Positions 8,121 to 16,499 of a DNA stretch of 37,460 nt are shown piece by piece. Source of the stretch: DATHSY01 sp046729855. GTDB taxonomy: Bacteria; Actinomycetota; UBA4738; HRBIN12. The stretch's first letter is position 1. Each line of letters opens with the position of its first letter. The notes under the pieces are model-generated. The model saw only the letters and a program-made list of their open reading frames with translations, was not told the DNA's origin and made no database searches. The stretch covers positions 1 to 37,460 of the forward strand of contig JBKPHM010000133.1 of the NCBI GenBank assembly GCA_046729855.1, read 5' to 3'. A program made the position numbers and the translations under genes.

Positions 8121-8138
8121 TTGTGAACGCCTTCTCAA
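8121..8138 (-). promoter_or_regulatory. Putative Rex operator upstream of the partial nuo operon
   Basis: The inverted repeat TTGTGAACGCCTTCTCAA matches the Rex pattern TTGTGAA-N4-TTCACAA at 13 of 14 fixed positions. It lies between a -10-like TAGGAT and the nuoA GTG and covers the ribosome-binding region, so a bound repressor should block initiation. Rex is the NADH/NAD+ sensor known to repress nuo and cyd genes in Streptomyces. Assignment is by pattern match only; rex itself is not in the window. Confidence 0.68.
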
Positions 8139-8146
8139 GCGTTCGT

Positions 8147-8152
8147 ATCCTA
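8147..8152 (-). promoter_or_regulatory. Putative -10 box for the partial nuo operon
   Basis: TAGGAT on the minus strand fits the actinobacterial TANNNT -10 pattern. It would place transcription start near 8140, just before the Rex-type site. No convincing -35 hexamer was found; at 18-base spacing the sequence is TGATGA, within the upstream gene's stop region. Confidence 0.4.
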
Positions 8153-8173
8153 GCAACGGCCCTGCGATCCTCA

Positions 8174-9172
8174 TCACGCGCCGCACCGCGCGGCGAGGAA
8201 GCGTGCGAGCATCACCAGGGCGGCCCGCGCGGGGCCGTCGGGAAGCGACGTCGCCAGGAGCTCGGCCCGGCCGACCTCGGCCGTCACCGCGGCCCTGGCC
8301 CGATCGAGCGTCGTCTCGGACCGGACGATCTCGAGCGCGCGACCCAGCCGTTCGCCGTCCGGCGGGCCGGGCGACAGCAGGTCCTCGAGCTCGCCCGCGT
8401 GCGGCCCGTCGGTCAGGGCGGCGAGCACCGGAAGCGTGTACACGCCTTCCCTCATGTCGACGCCCGGCTCCTTGCCGAGCTCGCGGTGGCTCGCGGTCAC
8501 GTCCATCACGTCGTCCGAGAGCTGGAACGCCATGCCGAGCGCCTCGCCGAACCCCTCGAGCAGGTCGACGTGCTCGGGCGCGGCGTCCGAGAGCATCCCG
8601 CCCAGCCGGCACGACGTGGAGATCAGCGCGCCGGTCTTGCGGCGGATGATCTCCATGTACGCGGCCTCGGTCTGATCCACGCGTCCCGCGGCCTCGACCT
8701 CCCGGATCTGGCCGTCGCAGAGCGTCGCGATCGTCCGCCCGAGCAGCGCGCAGACGTCCGTGCCGAGCTCCGTCGAGATCTCCGACGCGCGCGCGAACAG
8801 GTAGTCGCCCGTGAGGATCGCGACGGTGTTGTTCCAGCGGGCGTTGACGCTGACGACGCCGTGTCGCGACTCGGCCTCGTCGATCACGTCGTCGTGGTAG
8901 AGCGTCGCCGCATGCACCAGCTCGATCGCCACCGAGCCGGGCACCAGGCGGGGGTCGGCCGGATCGCCGAAGTAGCCCGATAGCAGGACCAGCATCGGCC
9001 GGAAGCGCTTGCCGCCCGCGGCCAGCAGGTACGACGCCGTCTCGGCGAGCATGTCGGACTCGGCGCGGACGGCCTTTTCGAGCGCCCGCTCGACGTCGTC
9101 GAGCCGGCGCCGGAGCTGTGTCTCGAGCGTCGGGTCGGGCGCCTCGAGGCCCGGGATCACGCGCCGGCTCAT
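8174..9172 (-). CDS. Polyprenyl diphosphate synthase, probably for the menaquinone side chain
   Basis: Trans-prenyltransferase of 332 residues that condenses isopentenyl diphosphate units onto an allylic primer. The first aspartate-rich motif is LYHDDVIDE (D94, D95, D98) and the second FQLSDDVMD (D220, D221, D224); GGKRFRP near residue 53 is the substrate-binding block. The fifth residue before the first motif is Ala89. In this family a small residue there leaves the product tunnel open and goes with medium to long chains, fitting a menaquinone tail. ATG 9172 is 31 bases after nuoN and the gene probably belongs to the nuo transcript. The operon also begins with a menaquinone/geranylgeranyl reductase, supporting a quinone role. 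Exact chain length is not deducible. Confidence 0.88.
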   Translation of the reverse strand: MSRRVIPGLEAPDPTLETQLRRRLDDVERALEKAVRAESDMLAETASYLLAAGGKRFRPMLVLLSGYFGDPADPRLVPGSVAIELVHAATLYHDDVIDEAESRHGVVSVNARWNNTVAILTGDYLFARASEISTELGTDVCALLGRTIATLCDGQIREVEAAGRVDQTEAAYMEIIRRKTGALISTSCRLGGMLSDAAPEHVDLLEGFGEALGMAFQLSDDVMDVTASHRELGKEPGVDMREGVYTLPVLAALTDGPHAGELEDLLSPGPPDGERLGRALEIVRSETTLDRARAAVTAEVGRAELLATSLPDGPARAALVMLARFLAARCGA

Positions 9173-9203
9173 GGCGCTGACTCTATCGGTCGTGCGGGGA
9201 CGC

Positions 9204-10664
9204 TCACCATCGCAGCACCGACGCCGCGTCCAATAGCTCGGTGAGCGGGCCCGGGAACACGCCCAGCACCAGCGTGAGCGCGGCCGCGGCCGCCGCTCCC
9301 AGGACGGGGGCGACGGAGCGGTCCGGCGAGGCGTCGCCCCGCGGCTCCCGCATGTACATCAGCACGAGCACCCGGATGTAGAAGAAGGCGGCCACGACGC
9401 TCGCCAGGACGCCGATCAGGGCCAGCTCCCAGTGGCCGGCCGAGATCGCCGCGCGGAAGACCTCGACCTTGGCGATGAACCCGGCCGCCGGGGGGATGCC
9501 CGCCATGGACAGGAGGAACACCGTCATGAGCCCGGCCAGCAGCGGGCTGCGGCGGCCGAGGCCCGCGTAGGAGGCGAGCGACGTTCGCTCCTCGCCCCGC
9601 TCCGAAACCAGCATCACCACCGCGAACGCGCCGACGATCATCGCGGCGTACGCCACGAGGTAGAACAGCGCCGCACCGATCCCGTCCTGATCGGCGGCCG
9701 TGAGCCCGATCATGATGAATCCGGCGTGCGCGATGCTGGAGTACGCCAGCATCCGCTTGATGTCGGTCTGCGCGATCGCGAGGACGCTGCCGACGACGAC
9801 CGTCACGGCAGCGAGCCCCCACAGCAGCGGTGTCCAGTCCCAGACGAGCGGCTGGAACGCCGTGTCGAACACGCGGATCAGCGCCGCGAACGCCGCCACC
9901 TTGGTCCCCGCCGACATGAACGCCGTCACGGGCGTCGGCGCACCCTGGTACACATCAGGCGTCCACATGTGGAAGGGGACCACCGACACCTTGAACGCGA
10001 ACCCGATGGCCAGCAGCGCCATCGCCGTGAGCGCCAGGGCCCGGCTGCCGGTCTGCCCAGAGAGCGCGGTCGCCACGTCGGACAGGCGCGTCGTGCCCGT
10101 GGCGCCGTACGCCATCGCCACGCCGAACAGGAAGAACGCCGAGCTGAACGAGCCGAGGAGGAAGTACTTCATCGACGCCTCGGACGCGGCCAGCCGGCGC
10201 GAGGATGCCGCGAGCACGTACAGCGACAGCGATAGGATCTCGAGCGCGAGGAACGCGGTGATCAGCTCGGCCGATGCCGAGAACAACGTCATGCCGAGCG
10301 CGCAGAACAGCACGAGGGCGTAGAACTCGCCGCGCGCCTCCCCCGTTCGGGCGAAGTAGTGGTGGCCGAGGACCAGCCCCAGCGCGGCGACGGCCAGCAC
10401 CACCAGCCGGATGATGACCGAGAAGCGGTCGGTCGCGACCATGCCGCCCAAGACCGTGAGCTCGCCGTCCCAGTCCCACAGGGACAACGACGCGACGGCG
10501 GCCGCCGCCAGCCCGGTCAGGGACGCGGCGAGCAGGGCGCCGTGCGATCGAGGCAGCATCACCGTGCCCACCAGAACAAGCAGCCCCGTGGCCAGCAGCA
10601 ACACCTCCGGCCCGATCGGCGCCAGGTCGATCCGGGGCGTCGTCTGCGCGAGGAGCACGGTCAC
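9204..10664 (-). CDS. nuoN: NADH-quinone oxidoreductase subunit N, complete nuo operon
   Basis: Antiporter-like proton-pumping subunit of 486 residues with about 14 helices. TM5 carries LALEILSLSLYVLAASSR with the conserved Glu. TM7 carries FKVSVVPFHMWTPDVYQGAPTPV with the conserved Lys and the typical NuoN YQGAPTPVTAFMS motif, which separates it from NuoL and NuoM. Start GTG 10664 overlaps the nuoM stop by 4 bases. Last nuo gene of the 14-gene operon. Confidence 0.96.
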   Translation of the reverse strand: MTVLLAQTTPRIDLAPIGPEVLLLATGLLVLVGTVMLPRSHGALLAASLTGLAAAAVASLSLWDWDGELTVLGGMVATDRFSVIIRLVVLAVAALGLVLGHHYFARTGEARGEFYALVLFCALGMTLFSASAELITAFLALEILSLSLYVLAASSRRLAASEASMKYFLLGSFSSAFFLFGVAMAYGATGTTRLSDVATALSGQTGSRALALTAMALLAIGFAFKVSVVPFHMWTPDVYQGAPTPVTAFMSAGTKVAAFAALIRVFDTAFQPLVWDWTPLLWGLAAVTVVVGSVLAIAQTDIKRMLAYSSIAHAGFIMIGLTAADQDGIGAALFYLVAYAAMIVGAFAVVMLVSERGEERTSLASYAGLGRRSPLLAGLMTVFLLSMAGIPPAAGFIAKVEVFRAAISAGHWELALIGVLASVVAAFFYIRVLVLMYMREPRGDASPDRSVAPVLGAAAAAALTLVLGVFPGPLTELLDAASVLRW

Positions 10665-12163
10665 GGCGCCGTCTCCACCGTGCCGACGCCGCCCGCCGTC
10701 GTCAGCGCGTCCGCCCCACCGACCTGCTGGACCACGCGACCGGTCGTCGGCTCGATCCGGTCCAGAAGCAGCTTCGGGTACACGCCGAGGACGAGGATCG
10801 CCGCCAGGACCGGGACGACCAGAGCGTGCTCACGCAGGGACATGTCTGGATGGTGCCGATGGACCTCGGGGACCGGCCCGTTCGCCATCCGCTGGTACGA
10901 CCAGAGCAGGTAGATCGCGGCGAGCACGACGCCAACCGCGGCGATCGACGCGAACACCGCGTCATCCGCGAACGACCCGAGGATGATCAGGAACTCACCG
11001 ACGAAGTTGTTCAGCCCCGGCAGCCCCAGCGACGACAGCGCCGCGAACAGGAACGCGCCCGCCAGCCACGGCGTCACGCTCGCGAGCCCCCCCATCTCGT
11101 CGAGGCGGCGTGTGTGCGTCCGGTCGTACACCATCCCGACCAGCAGGAACAGCGCGCCCGTCGAGAGACCGTGGTTCACCATCTGCAGCACGCCGCCCGC
11201 CACCGCCTCGTCGGTGAACGCGAAGATCCCCAGCACCACGAACCCCAGGTGCGAGACCGAGGAGTAGGCGATCAACCGTTTGAGATCGGCCTGCATCATC
11301 GCGACGACCGCTCCGTAGACGATCCCGATCAGCGCCAGGATCTGGATGCCGTCGGCGAAGTACCGCGACGCCTCGGGGAACATCGTCAGGTTGAATCTGA
11401 TCAGGCCGTACGCGCCGATCTTCAGCAGCAACGCCGCAAGGATCACCGAGCCCGCCGTCGGCGCCTCGGTGTGCGCGTCCGGCAGCCAGGTGTGCAGCGG
11501 GAAGACCGGCACCTTGACCGCGAACGCGACGAAGAACGCCAGGAACAGCGAGCGCGCCGCCGTGCCCGAGACGTCGAGATCGGTCAGCTGCCGGACGTCG
11601 AACGTCCCGGCCTGCGACGACACCCACAGGATCGCGACGAGCAGGAACGCGGACCCGAACATCGTGAATAGGAAGAACTTCACTGCGGCGTAGACGCGGC
11701 GCTCGTACCCCCACGCGCCGATGATCAGGTACATCGGGAAGAGCATCGCCTCGAAAAACAGGAAGAACAGCAGCAGATCGAGCGCGAGGAACGTCCCGAT
11801 CACCGCCGTCTCGAGCACCAGCATCGACGCCATGAACGCCGGGACGTTCCGCTCGATGCGCCACGAGGCGAGGAGCGAAACCGGGAACAGGAACGTCGTG
11901 AGCAGGACCATGAACAGGCTCACGCCGTCAACGCCGAGCAGGTACCGGATCCCGAGAGGGCCCACCCAGCCCGCCTGCTCGACCATCTGGAACCCGCTCG
12001 CCGATGGCTCGAATCGGCCGAGCATCCCGAGGGAGACGATGAACGTCGCCACGGCGATCGCCAGCGCGATCCAGCGGGCGACGTCGGATGGTACCCGGCG
12101 CCAGGCGAGCAGCACCGGAACGCCCACGAGCGGGAGGAACGTGACGACCGTGAGCCAGGGCAT
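10661..12163 (-). CDS. nuoM: NADH-quinone oxidoreductase subunit M, complete nuo operon
   Basis: Proton-pumping subunit of 500 residues. Landmarks are FFLFFEAMLFPMYLIIGAWG (TM5 Glu), FAVKVPVFPLHTWLPDAH (TM7 Lys) and EAPTAGSVILAALLLKIGAYG (TM8). Start ATG 12163 shares one base with the nuoL stop. The paralogue at 513-2066 has the same residues but differs along most of its length. Confidence 0.96.
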   Translation of the reverse strand: MPWLTVVTFLPLVGVPVLLAWRRVPSDVARWIALAIAVATFIVSLGMLGRFEPSASGFQMVEQAGWVGPLGIRYLLGVDGVSLFMVLLTTFLFPVSLLASWRIERNVPAFMASMLVLETAVIGTFLALDLLLFFLFFEAMLFPMYLIIGAWGYERRVYAAVKFFLFTMFGSAFLLVAILWVSSQAGTFDVRQLTDLDVSGTAARSLFLAFFVAFAVKVPVFPLHTWLPDAHTEAPTAGSVILAALLLKIGAYGLIRFNLTMFPEASRYFADGIQILALIGIVYGAVVAMMQADLKRLIAYSSVSHLGFVVLGIFAFTDEAVAGGVLQMVNHGLSTGALFLLVGMVYDRTHTRRLDEMGGLASVTPWLAGAFLFAALSSLGLPGLNNFVGEFLIILGSFADDAVFASIAAVGVVLAAIYLLWSYQRMANGPVPEVHRHHPDMSLREHALVVPVLAAILVLGVYPKLLLDRIEPTTGRVVQQVGGADALTTAGGVGTVETAP

Positions 12164-14040
12164 CAGAGCCTCGCCCCGATGTACAGGAACAGCGCGACCG
12201 CCCCGAGCAGCAACCCGAGGGCATAGTTCCTCACCAGGCCCGTCTGGACGCGCCTCCCGACGGCGGCGAGCCGCTGGACGAGCGCGCCGACGCCGTTCAC
12301 GACACCGTCGATCGTGCGGAGGTCGACCCCGGACGACAGGAACCCGGCGACGAGCAGTCCGGCCGGCACGAGGGTCCGGGCGTACAGCTCATCGATGTAC
12401 CACCCGCTCGCGAGGAACCGCTGGACGTCGGCGAAGCGCGCACGAAGCGCCATCCAGTCCACTCGGCCCGACCCCCAGATGAACCAGCCGACCAGGACGC
12501 CCGCGAGCGCGACGGCGACGGAGATGACGGTCAGGACGCCCTCAGACAGCCCGTGCACAGGTTCGGCCACCTCACCGAACACCGGCTGCAGGAACACCGG
12601 CAGCTGCCCGGTGGCCGTGTTGAACGACAGGGCGCCGGCAGCGAACGCGCCGACCGCGAGGGCCACGAGCGGGACCGTCATCACGGGCGGCGACTCGTGC
12701 GGCTCGCGCTCGGTGCGCGACGGCCCGTAGAAGGTGATGAACACCAGCCGCGCGATGTACAGCGCAGAGAAGAAGGAAGCGACGAGCGCGATCAGCCACG
12801 CGGTCGTGTGCTCGGTCTGGTTCGCGGCGTTCAGGATCTGGTCCTTGCTGAAGAACCCCGAGAACGGGGGCATACCGGAGATGGCGAGCGCGCCGACGAT
12901 GAACGTGACGGACGTGATCCGCATGGGCCCCCAGAGTCCGCCCATCTTCCTCATGTCGGTCTCGCCGTGCAGCCCGTGCATCACGGACCCCGCGCCGAGG
13001 AACATGAGCGCCTTGTAGAACGCGTGCGTCACGAGCAGGAAGATCGCCGCGCCGTACTGGCGCAGCCCGAGCGCAAAGAACATGAGCCCGAGCTGGCTGA
13101 TCGTCGAATAAGCGAGCACGCGCTTGATGTCGTCCTGCCCGAGCGCCGCCGTGGCTGCGTACAGCGCGGTCGCGAGCCCGACGATCAGCACGACGGTGAG
13201 CGCGACGCCTGATGCGGAGAAGAAGACGTGCGCCCGCGCCACCAGGTATACGCCCGCGGTCACCATCGTCGCGGCGTGGATCAGCGCGGACACGGGCGTT
13301 GGCCCCTCCATCGCGTCAGGGAGCCACACGTGGAGCGGCACCTGCGCGGACTTCCCGATCGCGCCGCCCAGCAGCAGCATCGAGATGACCGTGAAGACGC
13401 CGGAGGGCTGCGCCTGCGCGATCGACTCGGTGAGCACATCGCCGAAGTCGAGCGACCCGAGCCGCAGGAAGATCAGGACGATCCCGACCAGCATGAACGT
13501 GTCGCCGATCCGCGTCGTGATGAACGCCTTCTTCGCGGCGTTCGCGGCGATGACGCGCTCGTGCCAGAACCCGATCAACAGATACGAGCACAGACCCACG
13601 CCCTCCCACCCCACGTACAGCAGCAGGAAGTTGTCCGCGAGGACCAGGAGCAGCATGAACCCGACGAACAGGTTCATGTAGGCAAAGAAGCGCCCGAAGC
13701 GAGGGTCGTCCTCCATGTAGCCGATCGAGTACACGTGGATCAGCGATCCGACCCCCGTGATCACGAGCGCCATCGTCACCGACAGCGGATCCACGCGCAG
13801 GTCGACCGCCGCCCGCAGACTCCCGACCGCGATCCAGTCGAAGACGTGGCGGACGGCGACCCGCTCCTCGCCCGGGAGCGCCACCAGATCGGCCAGCATC
13901 CAGACGGAAAGCGCAAACGACACGAGCAGCACCGCCGAACCCAGCAGGCCGGCGAGGCGCCCGAGCCGTCGCCCGACGAACAGGTTCACGGCGGCGCCCG
14001 CGAACGGCAGCGCCAGGAGCAGCCAGACGGCATCGATCAT
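12163..14040 (-). CDS. nuoL: NADH-quinone oxidoreductase subunit L, complete nuo operon
   Basis: Distal proton-pumping subunit of 625 residues including the C-terminal lateral helix. Landmarks are VGWEGVGLCSYLLIGFWH (TM5 Glu), IGKSAQVPLHVWLPDAMEG (TM7 Lys) and TPVSALIHAATMVTAGVYLVA (TM8). The ATG at 14040 gives the family N-terminus MIDAVWLLLALPFAGA and starts 4 bases after the nuoK stop. Confidence 0.96.
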   Translation of the reverse strand: MIDAVWLLLALPFAGAAVNLFVGRRLGRLAGLLGSAVLLVSFALSVWMLADLVALPGEERVAVRHVFDWIAVGSLRAAVDLRVDPLSVTMALVITGVGSLIHVYSIGYMEDDPRFGRFFAYMNLFVGFMLLLVLADNFLLLYVGWEGVGLCSYLLIGFWHERVIAANAAKKAFITTRIGDTFMLVGIVLIFLRLGSLDFGDVLTESIAQAQPSGVFTVISMLLLGGAIGKSAQVPLHVWLPDAMEGPTPVSALIHAATMVTAGVYLVARAHVFFSASGVALTVVLIVGLATALYAATAALGQDDIKRVLAYSTISQLGLMFFALGLRQYGAAIFLLVTHAFYKALMFLGAGSVMHGLHGETDMRKMGGLWGPMRITSVTFIVGALAISGMPPFSGFFSKDQILNAANQTEHTTAWLIALVASFFSALYIARLVFITFYGPSRTEREPHESPPVMTVPLVALAVGAFAAGALSFNTATGQLPVFLQPVFGEVAEPVHGLSEGVLTVISVAVALAGVLVGWFIWGSGRVDWMALRARFADVQRFLASGWYIDELYARTLVPAGLLVAGFLSSGVDLRTIDGVVNGVGALVQRLAAVGRRVQTGLVRNYALGLLLGAVALFLYIGARL

Positions 14041-14044
14041 CCGC

Positions 14045-14350
14045 TCACCACCGCAGCAGGCTCACGTCGTCGACGTCCGCGCTCCGGCGCCGGCGATACA
14101 CGGTCACGATGACCGCGAGCCCGACCACGACCTCGGCCGCGGCGACGACCATCGAGAAGAACGCCAGCACCTGCCCGTCCAGCCGGCCGTGCATCCTGCT
14201 GAACGCGACCAGCGCCAGGTTGACGGCGTTGAGCTGCAGCTCGATCGACATGAAGATGATCAGCGCGTTCTTCCGGACGAGCACCCCGACCGAGCCGATC
14301 GTGAACAGCATCGCCGAGACGACCAGGAAGTAGGCGATCGGCACGTTCAC
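14045..14350 (-). CDS. nuoK: NADH-quinone oxidoreductase subunit K, complete nuo operon
   Basis: Three-helix membrane subunit of 101 residues. Both membrane glutamates are present: Glu37 in MSIELQLN and Glu73 in AAAEVVVG. GTG 14350 overlaps the nuoJ stop by 4 bases. The C-terminus DVDDVSLLRW resembles NVDEVNLLKW in the paralogue at 4044-4346. Confidence 0.95.
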   Translation of the reverse strand: MNVPIAYFLVVSAMLFTIGSVGVLVRKNALIIFMSIELQLNAVNLALVAFSRMHGRLDGQVLAFFSMVVAAAEVVVGLAVIVTVYRRRRSADVDDVSLLRW

Positions 14351-14895
14351 GCCTCGTCGTCCTGCTCGCTCGGCGCCGCACGGCCCCGCTGCGCCAGCAC
14401 CATCGCCGCGATCGCCGCGATGATCAGCAGCACCGACGTCACCTCGAACGGCAGGAAATAGTCGCGGAACAGCAGCCGCGACAGCGCCGGGATGTTTCCC
14501 CCGCCGTTCGCCGCCTGGTCGAAGTTGGCCGGGCCCTTCGTCGTGAACCCGACGCCGGCGCGGATCGCGACGATCAGCTCGATGGCCATCGCGAGCCCGA
14601 GCACAATCGCGAGCGGCCGCTGTACCCGCAGGCGCTCGACCAGGCTCTCATCGCGGTCGACGCCGAGCAGCATGATCACGAACAGGAACAACACCAGGAT
14701 CGCGCCCGCGTACACGATGAGCTGCACGACGAACAGAAACGGCGCGCTCAGAAGCAGGAAGAAGACCGCCAGCGTGAAGAGGTTCACGATCAAGAAGAGC
14801 GCCGCGTAGACCGCATTGCGCTGGAACAGCATCGCGACGGCGGAGCCCACCGAGACGGGCGCGAAGACCCAGAACATGAGCTGATCCGGCTCCAC
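14347..14895 (-). CDS. nuoJ: NADH-quinone oxidoreductase subunit J, complete nuo operon
   Basis: Five-helix membrane subunit of 182 residues. The diagnostic helix is APFLFVVQLIVYAGAILVLF, with the conserved VYAGAI block; the LLFRDYFLPFEVTSVLLI block near the end is shared with the paralogue. GTG 14895 directly abuts the nuoI stop and has a strong AGGAGG at 5-base spacing, which supports this start over the later Met7. Confidence 0.95.
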   Translation of the reverse strand: MEPDQLMFWVFAPVSVGSAVAMLFQRNAVYAALFLIVNLFTLAVFFLLLSAPFLFVVQLIVYAGAILVLFLFVIMLLGVDRDESLVERLRVQRPLAIVLGLAMAIELIVAIRAGVGFTTKGPANFDQAANGGGNIPALSRLLFRDYFLPFEVTSVLLIIAAIAAMVLAQRGRAAPSEQDDEA

Positions 14896-15375
14896 TCAGC
14901 CCTCCTGCGTCCCGGGCGTCGACCCGAGCGGCAGCGGCGGCTCGAGCAGCTGTTCCTTCGTGTAGATCGCGTCCTCGCGGCTGAACCACGCCAGCTCGTA
15001 GTAGCTCGTCAGCGTGAGCGCCCGCGTCGGGCACGCCTCGACGCACAATCCGCACATGATGCAGCGCAGGTAGTTGATCTGGTAGTTCTTCGCGAACCGC
15101 TCGCCGGGTGAGACCGGGTTCTCCGGATCGTTGTCTGCGCCCTCGACCCAGATCGCGTCGGCCGGACAGGCGAAGGCGCACAGCTCGCACCCGATGCACT
15201 TCTCAAGCCCGTTCTCATACCGGTTCAGCAGGTGCCGCCCGATGTGCGAGCGCGGCGGCGGCTGCACGATCTCCTGCGGGTACCGCTCGGTGACGTCCTC
15301 GCGAAAGATCTGCTTGAAGACGGTCGCCATGCCTTTCGCGATGGCACCGATCGCGCCCGGTCGACGTTCGCTCAT
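14896..15375 (-). CDS. nuoI: NADH-quinone oxidoreductase subunit I, complete nuo operon
   Basis: Two-cluster ferredoxin subunit of 159 residues, normal length. Cluster cysteines are C60, C63, C66, C70 (CIGCELCAFACP) and C105, C108, C111, C115 (CIMCGLCVEACP), holding N6a and N6b on the way to N2 in NuoB. The frame is open upstream to 16707 through the nuoH region in another frame, but the ATG at 15375 gives the family N-terminus (MSERRPGAIGAIAKGMATVF) and overlaps the nuoH stop by 4 bases. It lacks the long tail of the paralogue at 4865-5746. Confidence 0.95.
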   Translation of the reverse strand: MSERRPGAIGAIAKGMATVFKQIFREDVTERYPQEIVQPPPRSHIGRHLLNRYENGLEKCIGCELCAFACPADAIWVEGADNDPENPVSPGERFAKNYQINYLRCIMCGLCVEACPTRALTLTSYYELAWFSREDAIYTKEQLLEPPLPLGSTPGTQEG

Positions 15376-16499
15376 GCCGTGTCCTCCCGTGGCTCGCGAT
15401 GTGGCGAGAGCATCGGCCAGACGAGCGTCACTACCAGCACGACGCCGACGGCGATCGCTCCGCCGATTAGGATCTCGCGACGGCTGAGGCTGTAGCGGTC
15501 CGGGATGACGACGATGGCGCCGGTCACGAGGACCCACAACAGCCCGAACGGGATCAGCACCTTCCACCCGAACGCCATCAGGCGGTCGTACCGCACGCGG
15601 GGCAGCGTTCCCCGGATCCAGACGTACAGGTAGACGATCAGGAACACCTTCAGCAAGAACCACAGCAGCGGCCAAAGCCACGGCAGCACATCGGGCGCGG
15701 GACCGCGCCACCCACCGAGGAACAGCGTGGTGGCGATCGCCGCGACCGTCACCACGTTGATGTACTCGCCCAGGTAGAACAGCGCGAACTTGATCCCCGA
15801 GTACTCGGTGTGGAACCCCGCGACCAGCTCGGTCTCCGCCTCGGCCAGGTCGAACGGTGGCCGGTTCGTCTCGGCCAGCCCCGAGATCAGGTAGATCAAG
15901 AACGCCGGGAACTGCGGGACCACGTTCCAGATCCGCGCCTGCGATTCGACGATCTCGCTCATCCTCAGGGCGTCCGAGTACATCAGCACGGCGACGAGCG
16001 CGAGACCCATCCCGACCTCGTAGCTGATCATCTGGGCGGAGCTGCGGACCGAGCCGAGCAGCGGATAGTTCGAGCCGCTCGACCAGCCGGCCAGGATGAC
16101 CCCGTACACGGCGAGCGAGCTCATCGCCAGCACCCACAGGACCCCCACGTTGAGGTCGGCGATCTGGAACGGGATCTCGCGGCCGAACAATGTGACGTGC
16201 GTGCCGAAGGGGATCACCGCGAAGGCGAGGAACGCGGGCAACACCGAGACGACCGGCGCGATCCTGAACACCCACCGGTCGGCCTGCGCGGGCATGATGC
16301 CCTCCTTGAAGAACAGCTTGATCCCGTCGGCCAGCGTGACGAGGATCCCGCGAGGGCCGGCGCGCAGCGGCCCGGTGCGCGTCTGCATGTCGGCGATTAC
16401 CTTGCGCTCGACCCAGATCAGCACCAGCACCGTGAGGAGCAGCGCGAAGAACACGACCACGATCTGCGCGAGCAGCAGCAGCCAGTCGAGCCAGTCCAT
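15372..16499 (-). CDS. nuoH: NADH-quinone oxidoreductase subunit H, complete nuo operon
   Basis: Quinone-chamber membrane subunit of 375 residues with 8 to 9 helices. Canonical blocks are WVERKVIADMQTRTGPLRAG, LADGIKLFFKEG, LAETNRPPFDLAEAETELVAG and FHTEYSGIKFALFYLGEY. The acidic loop at about 219-236 holds the conserved glutamates that couple quinone reduction to pumping. Start ATG 16499 shares one base with the nuoG stop. Confidence 0.96.
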   Translation of the reverse strand: MDWLDWLLLLAQIVVVFFALLLTVLVLIWVERKVIADMQTRTGPLRAGPRGILVTLADGIKLFFKEGIMPAQADRWVFRIAPVVSVLPAFLAFAVIPFGTHVTLFGREIPFQIADLNVGVLWVLAMSSLAVYGVILAGWSSGSNYPLLGSVRSSAQMISYEVGMGLALVAVLMYSDALRMSEIVESQARIWNVVPQFPAFLIYLISGLAETNRPPFDLAEAETELVAGFHTEYSGIKFALFYLGEYINVVTVAAIATTLFLGGWRGPAPDVLPWLWPLLWFLLKVFLIVYLYVWIRGTLPRVRYDRLMAFGWKVLIPFGLLWVLVTGAIVVIPDRYSLSRREILIGGAIAVGVVLVVTLVWPMLSPHREPREDTA

